A stretch of 64,000 bases of DNA from Earliella scabrosa (lineage: Eukaryota > Basidiomycota > Agaricomycetes > Polyporales > Polyporaceae), in NCBI GenBank assembly GCA_022605405.1, contig JABYQQ010000006.1:868001-932000 (forward strand), given 5' to 3'. The notes under the pieces are model-generated. The model had not been told where the DNA came from. It did not search any database and saw only the letters and a list, made by a program, of their open reading frames with translations. Shown here piece after piece: positions 55,166 to 64,000 of this stretch (positions are counted from its first letter, which is position 1; the number at the start of each line of letters is the position of its first letter). The translations under genes and the position numbers were made by a program.

Positions 55166-57751
55166 ATGGTCGCAGCCAGCCTGCTTTCTCTCATTGCTCT
55201 CATTCCGCTTGCGCTGGGCCGGCCCAGCGCAACGCATGAGTTCGTGGTCCGAGACCAGCACAACGTCGTCCCGCTTGGTTTCTTCAACTCTCACCCGCAC
55301 TTTCCGTTCATTCCGCCTGGCATGCTCCGCTTGACGGTCGCCATGAAGCAAAGTAACGCCACCGGTCTTCAAGCCGCGCTCTTGGACGTGAGCGACCCAA
55401 ACAGCGAAAACTATGGACATCACCTCTCAAAGTCCGAGGTAAGCGCCAATGCATGGCTCCGTTGATTGGGCCAGTACGACCTGTTCTCTTTCTAGGTTGA
55501 GCAGCTCATTGCTCCTGAACCCGAGGCCGTCAAGACCGTCACCGACTGGCTGAGCAAGAATGGCATCAAGCCCGACTCCGCGTCACCTGCGGGTGACATG
55601 ATCACGTTCCAGATCCCGGCGGAGAAAGCGAACGCTTTGCTGAACGCGAACTACACGACTTACGTTCACGAGAAGACGAATACGACGATGGTCCGAACTC
55701 TCTCCTACTCGCTCCCTGCGTCCGTGAGCCCGCACGTGTCGTTTGTCTACCCCACGACGCAGTATGTCTAATCTCGCGCCGTGAGATGATCATAGTGGCT
55801 CAATGCCTTCCGTTTAGGTTCATCCCTCCTGCGAGTCGCAAGGCTGCGTTCAGAGTCGTTCAGCCGGCAAAGACGACGAAGCGTTCCCGGTCCAAGCGCG
55901 CTAACGTTCCCGCACAATGTGCGCAGGCGATCTCCCCCGCATGCCTTCAAGCTATCTACAACATCCCTCCCACCCCTGCGACGGCGGAGGGAAACAGCCT
56001 TGCGGTCAGCGGATTCGCAAATGAGGTCGCAAACCCTGATGATTTGAAGGTCTGTCAGGCCCCTCCACCGGACTGCGAACGCACCTGCTGACCACGGGTG
56101 CATTCGTAGGACTTCCTCTCACAAGCGCGCCCGGATATCGTCAACGGCACGTTCAGCGTGCTGGCCGTCGACGGCGGCTCCAACGAGGGTCAGGGGACGA
56201 TTGAGGCGGTACGTCGCCATATGTGCAGTGCTTCTGATCTGTCATTGACCATTTGTTGATCATACGCCGGCGCATGCAGAGCCTCGACATTCAATACACC
56301 GTCGGGTTGGCGACGAACGTTCCAACGACCTTCGTCACTGTTGGCGACCAGAACCAGGACGGCGGTCTCTCAGGTTTCCTGGACGAGATCAACTTCCTGC
56401 TTGGGCAGCCGACTGTGCCGCTCGTTCTCACGACGAGCTTTGGCTTCGACGAGGCGCCCTTTACACAGGCGCCTGAGCTGGCCGTGTGAGCACAGTTAAG
56501 CTTCGCGATCGCCTGAAACGAGCACTGACGGACCCTTGGACCTCCATAGCACCCTGTGCACGGCCTATGCTCAGCTCGGTGCCCGCGGCACGTCTGTCCT
56601 CTTTGCCTCCGGCGATGGTGGCGTATCGGGCCCACAGGCCAACAACCTGTGCGACGACGGTCCGTTCTCCCCCACCTTCCCCTCCGGCTGCCCCTTGTGA
56701 GTGCATCCCTCCTGCACCCCGACATCCCAACATTCACTGACCTACCCACCAATCCTCCAATCATCCCTCCGCTCCACACCCTTCATTCTCATTCCACAGC
56801 GTGACGTCCGTCGGCAGCACGCAAGGCATCAACCCCGAGACGGCCGCGCCCTTCTCCTCCGGCGGGTTCTCCAACATCTTCGCGCAGCCCGACTACCAGT
56901 CCGGCGCCGTCGCCGCCTTCCTCTCCGCGCTCGGAAACACGAACGCGGGCCGGTTCAACGCGCAGGGGCGCGCGTTCCCGGACGTGTCGACGCAGGGCGT
57001 GCAGTTCCTCATCGACGTCGGCGGCCGCGTCGGCGGCGTGGACGGCACCAGCGCGTCGAGCCCCACGTTCGCGAGCGTCGTCGCGCTCCTCAATGACGCG
57101 CGCTTGAACTTGGGCATGGCCCCGCTCGGATTCCTCAACCCGTTCCTGTACTCGCAGGGCGCCGCTGCGCTGAACGACATCACCGAGGGGAGCAACCCCG
57201 GTTGCGGCACGGACGGGTTCCCCGCGGTGCCTGGATGGGATCCGGTACGTCGATGGTGGATGGCTTGATATTAGTGGACCAGTAGCTGATTTTGATGTCT
57301 GCCTGTATAGGTCACTGGCCTCGGGACGCCTGACTTCCAGAAGCTCCTCACGCTCGTTACTGGCAGCGCCGCGACTGGGAACGGCACGGACGCGCAGGAC
57401 GGACAGAGCGGCAACGGCAACAGCACGGTCTCTGCTGCACCCGTGGATAGCACCTCGACGGGAGTGGCTAGCACGTCCGCTGTCCTCTCCTCCGCGACCG
57501 ACGTGGATGCCCTACCCAGCAGCACCGAGACTGGGGTGGAGAGCGCGTCTGCTATTCTCTCTACGGCCCTGCCTAGCGCATCTGCCGTTGAGTCCAGCGA
57601 GTCAGCAGCTCTGCCCAGCGCGTCAGCAGTTGCGTCTAGCGCATCCGCCGTGCGAGGCAGCCCCAGTGTCGGTGTCGGAGCTGGTGCTACCGGCGTTGCG
57701 GGCGAGGGTGCCGGGGCTGCGCCGACCCTGACTGCTTCGTTGCTTGTGTGA
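55166..57751 (+). CDS. secreted sedolisin (peptidase family S53, tripeptidyl-peptidase type), copy 1, eight exons
   Basis: Acid serine peptidase, made as a preproenzyme and active outside the cell at low pH. Signal peptide MVAASLLSLIALIPLALG. The prodomain (residues about 25-190) has NATGLQAALLDVSDP...YGHHLSKSEVEQLIAP and ends in the basic RSRSKR processing region. The catalytic domain has EASLD with the Glu/Asp pair (about 56207-56290, split by an intron), SGDGG with the oxyanion Asp (about 56606), and GTSASS with the nucleophile Ser (about 57045). The calcium loop is near the GWDP/VTGLGTP intron. After the catalytic domain there is a Ser/Ala/Thr/Val-rich tail of about 110 residues with repeated SASAV, ending in a mildly hydrophobic stretch that could be a weak GPI signal. 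All catalytic residues are present. Confidence 0.92.
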
Positions 57752-59556
57752 GGCTGTGAGGCTGTCAGTGTGAGCCTTGAGGACACGAAGGCATGGACAT
57801 AGATGGACATGCGGATTTTGATGTGCGGGGGAATCGGATCTATTGTGGGCAGACATGCGAAGATGTACGGTACACGCGATGTTGTATATAGAAACGGAAG
57901 CAGACCGGCGGTGACCTCTCCATCTTTCGAGTCTTCTGAGTTCCATGTGCTTGAGTTCCTCGGACCGTCGGTGTAGATGGGGATATCGATGTCGCGTACG
58001 TGCCCTTTCGCACGATGGGAGACATGTCGCTTGCTGACGCGTATATTGCATGCATAGGGAAGTTGTCGACTACGACGCAGTATATTCAGATTGTACAAGA
58101 TCGACAGTTGACAGATGCTGAGGGTTCCCGGTTGGCTCTTTGTATACGGGGATGCTATCTCCGTCATTTGCTCGACGACTGACTGTTCTTCAGGCCACGG
58201 TCAGGGACAAGCACGACACCAAAAAAGCAAGATGGTCGTCAGGTTGCAACCTAGTCCATGGAAGCAGTACGTTAGCATCGCATATGCGTATGTTAGCCGT
58301 GCCGCGAAGGAAACGCTGACCAAACCTAGTCGGCTAGTACCCACGCTTCCCGAATCATTACGGGAGCGATGGACGTTTGACTGACCGCAAATCCTTTTGC
58401 ATCCGTGCGGCCTCACACCTAAACGGCGTGTGAGTTCCCCGGATGTTCCATCACAAGCCACAATGGATTGACGCCATGGGTTTGAATAATCTGTGGTTCG
58501 GAGCACGCAAGCAATGCGGCTGAGCCAGTGTCCAAACGCAATACCTTGAGTACCTCTGAAATTCGAACCAGATTCGAACTGAGGAACGAAGACAAGTCGT
58601 CGCACGGACTCGCGTTGCCACTGCCAGCTGGCCGCATGCAGGTACCCGAGAGAGCGGTAGTCTCAATAGCGACGGCTGCGTGAACATTTGGCATATGGTT
58701 TAGGCAATGTGTTGGACTGTTCGTTGCGGTGTGAGCCTCGTGCGTTTCGGGTTGTAGTAGAGCGTCGGATTCACGGCCGTTGAGCCCATACTCTATGTGC
58801 GTGAGTATTCGACGGCGCACAGGTGACCGTAGGACGGACGAGCGTGAGGATGGCGTAAGCAGGGGGATTATGTAGACTGTCGACAAGCTCGGTATTGCAT
58901 CCACATTGCAACCGCAAGAACGAGCTGCTTACTTACTGTATGTTTACAATTCGAAGTCGAAGTTGCTGTCAGGCTAATAAGCGCAGTGTAGTGACCGCTT
59001 TACTTGCTCGACTGTTTCTGACAGAGAAATGGACTGGACTTGCTTACCATGGCGACCGGGCCATTGGAAACTTCAGTTGCGAGGATCACGATCACCGGCG
59101 CACTCGATGCCAAGAACTCCGCCCACCGGCGCCTGCACCTCCTCTGCCTTAGCGCTGGACATTCCACCTTGCGCTGTACGTCCATCTTATGCGAACAGAG
59201 GTGCGAAAGGGCTGCAATAAGTTGCATTTATTTCCAACATGGCTCTCACAGACTCATTTTGTTCTGCACAGACGAACGGAATGGGACACGCCGGACGTTT
59301 CACCGCAGCCGCGAGCACAGCCGGGGCCGCCGACTTTTTGCCAAGCGCAAGTGCATCTGGGGAGCAACCAACCGAGATCGGGGAGGGAACAGCCAGCGAT
59401 CATATGCCCTTGATCTCGCCTGACGACCGTCGGCCTCGATGCGCTCGAGGGCGGGTCGTTTAAATACCTCGCTACCTCCGAGGTCAGTCCTCACCTTTCT
59501 TCCTCGAGGTCACCCGTGGTCCCTTCGTTTTCGTTACTTTCGTTCCCTATCTCACA
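57752..59556. other. 1.8 kb between the two sedolisin genes
   Basis: No supported gene. A 161-codon minus frame at 58419-58904 shows no domain. The end carries the promoter of the second sedolisin. Confidence 0.4.
59459..59514 (+). promoter_or_regulatory. core promoter and leader of sedolisin 2
   Basis: TTTAAATA (59459-59466) lies about 95 bp before the ATG. CTCGAGGTCACC (59503-59514) lies 43 bp before the ATG, matching the leader of copy 1. Confidence 0.5.
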
Positions 59557-62542
59557 ATGGTTGCAGCCGGCCTGCTCGTTCTCTCCCTTTTCTCTTCTCT
59601 TGCCCTCGCCCGCCCTACGGGCTCCGGCGAGAAGCATGTTCTCCACCGCCGCGCGGAAGTTCCCCAGGGCTTCACCTACCGTCAAAAGGCGCCTCAGGAG
59701 GCCGTCCTGAGCCTCCGGATTGCTCTTACCCAGAGCAACACAACCGGCCTCGAAGCTGCCCTTCTTGACGTCAGCAACCCCGCAAGCGAAAACTACGGCC
59801 ACCACCTTACCAAGGCGGAGGTATGAGATGTGGTCCAATTGGCGCCCGGGTGAGTCTCACGTTCGTTTGCGCAGGTCGAGAAGTTGGTCGCCCCCAAGCC
59901 CGAGAGCCTCGAGCGCGTTACTGCATGGCTCAAGAACAACGGCCTTGAGCCCAAGGCGCTCACCGGAGCTGGTGACATACTCACCGTCCAGGTCCCGGTC
60001 AGCAAGGCCAATGACCTCCTCAAGGCGGACTACAACGAGTATGCGGTCGACAAGACTGGCAAGACTGAGCTCCGTACTCTTGCCTACTCCGTCCCCGAAA
60101 ACCTCAAGAGCGACCTCGCTTTCATTTTCCCCACGACCCAGTGAGTTATTACGACTCCCTACCATCCCAAAGGTGGCCGATTGACCATTTACCTCCAGGT
60201 TCGTCGAGCCCGCCACTCGCTCCAAGCCGTCGTTCCAGATTGCGGACATCCCTCGTCCTTCCAAGCGGAGCCGCTCCAGGCGTCAACAGATCCCCGCTGC
60301 GTGCGACAACCAGATCACGCCCGAGTGTCTGCTTGGCCTCTACAACATCCCAACCACTCCTGCATCCGCTGAAGGCAACAGTCTCGGTGTTGCCACCTTC
60401 CTCGACGAGATTGCCAACCAGGATGACCTCAGCGTACGCAATCCCGCTGTTGACTATATGCACCTGACTGATTCATTCTCATACAGGAATTCATGTCGGT
60501 CCTCCGCCCCGATTTCCCCAACGGCACCTTCGAAGCGGTTTCCGTTGCGGCTGGTATCACCGACGTCAAGGCTCCTGGTACCACTGAGGCGGTGCGTTCC
60601 AGATGTATACGTCTTATATATCATTCCTGACTGTCGTCTCCTCAGACCCTCGACGTTCAATACACCGTTGGTATTGCGACTAACGTCCCCACGACGGTCT
60701 TCTCTGTAGGCGACGACACCCAGGACGGCGGTCTTTCTGGCTTCCTCGACGTCATCAACTTCTTGCTCGACCTCGAGGAGCCCCCTCTTGTCCTCACCAC
60801 GTCCTTCGGCTTCAACGAGGCCGGCTTCGTCAACGAGCCCGAGCTTGCTTCGTGCGTCGCCTGCCCTCCTTGCATTTTCTGCTGCGATATGCTGACCTTT
60901 CGCGACAGGACTCTGTGCACTGCTTACGCCCAGCTCGGCGCTCGTGGTACCTCCATCCTCTTCGCTTCCGGTGATGGTGGTGTCTCCGGTCCTCAGGCGA
61001 GCAACGCTTGCAACGGCCAGGCCTTCGTCCCGACTTTCCCCGCTGGCTGCCCCTTGTACGTCTGCCCGTCGCGCATACACCCAGGATTGTTGACTTATAG
61101 TAATCCTCAGCTTGACCTCGGTTGGCTCGACCCAGGGTATCGACGAGGTCGCTGCTCCCTTCTCGTCCGGCGGTTTCTCCAACATCTTCGCGCGCCCGTC
61201 CTACCAGGATGACGCCGTTGCGGCCTACCTCGACAAGCTCGGCGATACCAACGCAGGCCTCTTCCAGGCCCAGGGCCGTGGCTTCCCCGACGTCTCCGCG
61301 CAGGGTGTCAACTTCATCATCGACATCGCCGGCCAGGGCCAGGGCGTGTCCGGCACGTCCGCGTCGAGCCCCGTCTTCGCGAGCGTGATCGCGCTCCTGA
61401 ACGACGAGCTGCTCAAGCAAGGCAAGGCCCCGCTCGGCTTCCTCAACCCGCTCCTGTACTCGCAGGGCGCCGCCGCGCTCAACGACATCACCGCAGGCAG
61501 CAACCCCGGCTGCGGCACGGACGGCTTCCCCGCGCTCGAGGGCTGGGACCCCGTCACTGGTCTCGGCACGCCCGACTTTGCGAAGCTCCTCACCCTCGTT
61601 ACGGGCAGCGCGGCGGGCGGCGACAACGCTGCGAACGGCACTGCGGCGGCGGGCGATGACCAGGCGACTGCGACCGAGTCCGCGACCGCGTCTGCAACCG
61701 AGAGCGCGAGCGCGACCGAGAGCGTGTCTGCGTCCGTCACCGAGTCGGCGTCTGCGACCGAGAGTGCGTCGGCTTCGGAGACCGAGTCCGTCTCTGCCTC
61801 GACCACCGAGTCCGTCTCCGCGTCCGCCACCGAATCCGTCTCTGCATCCGCCACGGACTCCGCCTCTGCCTCAGCCACGGAGTCTGCCTCGGCTTCAGCC
61901 ACGGAGTCCGTCTCCGCGTCCGCGACCGAGTCTGCCTCTGCCTCAGCCACTGAGAGCGCATCCGCGACCGAGTCCGTGAGCGAGACCGCCTCTGCGACGG
62001 AGTCCGCCTCTGTCACCGAGTCTGCGTCGGCCACCGAGACCGCCTCTGCCTCGGTCGCGACCGACGAGACGATCTTCTTCTCGTCCTCGACCAAGGAGTC
62101 CGCCTCCGCCTCTGCCACCGAGAGCGTCTCCGCGTCCGTGACCGAGTCCGCATCCGCGTCGGCGACGGAGACCTCTGCATCCGAGAGCGCGTCCGCCACC
62201 GAGTCCGTCTCTGCCAGCGAGACCGCATCCGCAACCGAGTCCTCGGCGACGGAGACCGCCACCGCCTCGGAGACCGAGTCCGCAGAGGCCACCGAGACGG
62301 CCACTGCCACGGAGACCGAGTCCGCTGAGGCGACGGAAACCGCCACGGCCACCGAGACCGAGAGCGCGGAGGCGACCGAGACCGCTACCGAGACGGCGAC
62401 CGAGAGCGCAGCTGAGGCGACCGAGACCGCTGACGCCGGCAACGACAAGGGCGGAAAGGGTGGCCTCGGCGGCGGCATCTCGCTCCCCGAGTTCCTCAAG
62501 AAGATCCTCGAGATCCTTCGCGGCGCGGCCGGCGGGAACTGA
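59557..62542 (+). CDS. secreted sedolisin (peptidase family S53), copy 2, with long Ala/Thr/Glu/Ser repeat tail, seven exons
   Basis: Paralogue of the preceding gene with the same role and exon plan, but the intron at GWDP/VTGLG is absent here. Signal peptide MVAAGLLVLSLFSSLALA. The prodomain has NTTGLEAALLDVSNP...YGHHLTKAEVEKLVAP and ends KRSRSRR. Catalytic motifs: EATLD (Glu/Asp pair, across the intron near 60645), FASGDGG (Asp, about 60965) and GTSASSP (Ser, about 61355). From about residue 470 on, a low-complexity tail of roughly 250 residues repeats ATES, SASATES and ETATATETESAEA, likely heavily O-glycosylated. It ends in a short amphipathic helix LPEFLKKILEILRG. The tail could hold the enzyme in the wall or slime. 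Its DNA is an imperfect minisatellite (about 61670-62420). Confidence 0.92.
61670..62420 (+). repeat. coding minisatellite (ACCGAGTCC-type units)
   Basis: Imperfect repeats of 6, 12 and 18 bp built from GCG-ACC-GAG-TCC-type codons encode the tail of sedolisin 2. The antisense strand is open for 424 codons only because of this composition. Confidence 0.85.
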
Positions 62543-63114
62543 GTGGTGGTGAGTGGGTGAGAGAAGAGGCGGGTGTGGTGCGGGTCGTGTTATCCTTGAT
62601 TTTTTGCCCCCCTTCGTTTTTTGTTCACACGTCCGGTTCTAGTACATAGGTGATCGAGCGGGAATGAGAACGAAGGCCACCATCGGGTCCGTTAAGACCT
62701 CTTTGTGTTTTGGAGTGTGCGATGTCGTGAGGTTGGTGCAGCGTTGCCGGGATGCGTAAGTTCAGTACTGGAGTGTTGTGTGCGTGGCTGGGTAAGTACG
62801 TTCTCGTTGTCATCAGGACCAACGGTTCCTCTCCACTGACAGATCCTATTCACAGCGTGACATCGTGTTGTGGGCCCAGGTTGTGGACGCGAGTCTCGAG
62901 ATAGGGTTCCAGTCAGTTTGAGTCAGAGCTCGAAATCCACGTGCCTGTGGCGAGCCTAACCGAGGAGTCACGCATGGCGCGGGTGTGCCGTCCTTCAACT
63001 TTCAACCACCATCCGCGAAGTGTCGCTCCAAAGGTACTAAGCTTCTTGCCCTCACACTCATGCACTAAATAGTGACTCTGTGTGTTGTAGGCTCATCCTG
63101 GACCTGTGGCCGCC
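62543..63114. other. intergenic region
   Basis: About 570 bases between the sedolisin stop and the next F-box gene. No other feature recognised. Confidence 0.4.
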
Positions 63115-64000
63115 ATGATGAATCTGGTGTCCCGACCTTCCCCTCATCCCCCTGCAGGACTTGGTGACGATCGGCGCGAGTGCCTGACAGACAGGGATCA
63201 GGCGAGCCTCACTGGTCTCTCGCACAAGGAGGCACAGCTCTGGATCTCTGTTCAGATGGACCAATGTGACGACCAGGAATACCTCTATGCTCTTCGCGCC
63301 GCATACAACCGCGCCGCTCCCATCCACCACTTCCTCCCCACCGAGATCCTGATACATGTCTTCGCCCAGATTCGGCCGACCTCCATACAGGCGTTGGACG
63401 TCATGCTTGTCTGCAAGACGTGGCGGCGACTCATCCTCGTTACCCCGGACTTCTGGGCGGCACTTACCACAGCAATCCCCACTATCACGGGGTCGCTGGG
63501 TCCCAACTCACGCCTCGGTGTATCTCGTGTGAGGCGGCTGGAGATGATTCTCGTGCGATCCACCCCGCGCGCAATCGCGCTTCCATCAATGTCGTTCACT
63601 CCGGAGACCGCCCATAAGTTGTCCGCGATGCTAGAGCCCCATCTGGCTCGCATCACGTCCCTCACCGTCACCGTCCACGTCATGTGCCTGAAGAACATGA
63701 GAGCGTTGCTCGATCGCGGAATGAAGCGTCTAACAACGCTCACCCTGATGCGCTGTGCTCCGCGCGAACCGTTCGCCAGACAGTGGTCCTTCTCCCGTAC
63801 CGACATCCTGCCCAGTCTTCAAACCCTGCACATATCTCCCTGCTTCGTCGCAGCTGCCCTCCCCGTACCGTCATTGAAGCGACTGATCATTGAATCCAAG
63901 TGCTGCTACCCAACCTCCAGTCAAGGTTGCACTAGATCCACCAGCATTGGAGCAGTCTTGCAGTTGCTCAGACAGTATCCATCCCTCAAGCGGTTGGACA
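63115..64000 (+). CDS. F-box protein, partial (runs off the window)
   Basis: Open from the ATG at 63115 to the window edge with no intron needed, 295 codons so far. The F-box is HHFLPTEILIHVFAQIRPTS...LMLVCKTWRRLILVTPDFW-like at about residues 75-118 (here DVMLVCKTWRRL). Leucine-rich stretches follow (RITSLTVTVHVM, LTTLTLMRC, LPSLQTLHIS, LKRLIIES). It is a paralogue of the gene at 44552-46273, with the same SFSRTDILP segment. The role is expected to be an SCF ubiquitin-ligase adaptor; the target is unknown. Confidence 0.8.
   Translation, partial: MMNLVSRPSPHPPAGLGDDRRECLTDRDQASLTGLSHKEAQLWISVQMDQCDDQEYLYALRAAYNRAAPIHHFLPTEILIHVFAQIRPTSIQALDVMLVCKTWRRLILVTPDFWAALTTAIPTITGSLGPNSRLGVSRVRRLEMILVRSTPRAIALPSMSFTPETAHKLSAMLEPHLARITSLTVTVHVMCLKNMRALLDRGMKRLTTLTLMRCAPREPFARQWSFSRTDILPSLQTLHISPCFVAAALPVPSLKRLIIESKCCYPTSSQGCTRSTSIGAVLQLLRQYPSLKRLD

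Noticed and set aside
58419..58904. 161-codon minus-strand frame between the sedolisins
   Set aside because: No signal peptide, domain or splice support, and surrounding frames are equally open.
61225..62499. A 424-codon open frame on the minus strand opposite sedolisin 2
   Set aside because: It is a by-product of the GC-rich repeat encoding the tail (Val/Ala/Ser/Asp on the antisense). It has no domain, and the sense strand is clearly coding.

Overview
This window looks like nuclear DNA of a filamentous basidiomycete, most likely an agaricomycete (mushroom or polypore type). The signs are genes built of many short exons with about 45 to 100 nt GT-AG introns, C/G-rich codon endings, an intronless tRNA-Cys, and families typical of that group: secreted sedolisins, a CYP monooxygenase, F-box proteins, several metacaspases and a non-LTR retrotransposon relic. 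I cannot name a species. Gene models were joined by eye, so exon edges are proposals except where coordinates are given.

Left part (1-25 kb) is an accessory region. Two short type I metacaspases (1278-3278 and 13393-15294, + strand) are interleaved with three members of a WW-like, multi-membrane-segment protein family (WW-TM: 6563-8988 on +; 16556-19781 and 21592-24662 on -). A 112-residue helical protein gene (15580-16116) with a pair of MluI-type ACGCGT boxes in its promoter lies next to the second WW-TM gene. The same promoter plus a frameshifted relic of the small gene recurs beside the third WW-TM gene, so a two-gene cassette was duplicated in tandem. Three non-autonomous inverted-repeat elements (381-715, 10502-10904, 11297-11779) and a LINE 3' relic (3430-4503) sit in the gaps.

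Middle part (25-47 kb): an unrecognised 210-residue protein (25059-25797, -), a complete cytochrome P450 (26532-28695, -), the proteasome lid subunit RPN3 (30493-32870, +), a new-looking 174-residue protein made of exon-encoded acidic/GRP repeats (36196-37158, -), a fourth WW-TM gene divergent from it (37855-39773, +), a 4.8-kb stretch without a recognisable gene, and a single-exon F-box protein (44552-46273, -).

Right part (46-64 kb): two N-glycosylation genes side by side on the minus strand (SWP1/ribophorin II, 46562-47687; GH47 alpha-1,2-mannosidase, 48084-50458), an F-box protein with a C-terminal zinc-finger-like region (51429-53896, -), tRNA-Cys(GCA) at 54212-54283, a tandem pair of secreted S53 peptidases (55166-57751 and 59557-62542, +) with different tails, and the start of another F-box protein running off the window end (63115-64000, +).

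The most interesting candidates for something undescribed are the metacaspase/WW-TM/small-helical-protein cluster and the exon-repeat protein at 36196-37158. Any cell-death or signalling role for the cluster is inference from domain content and neighbourhood only.
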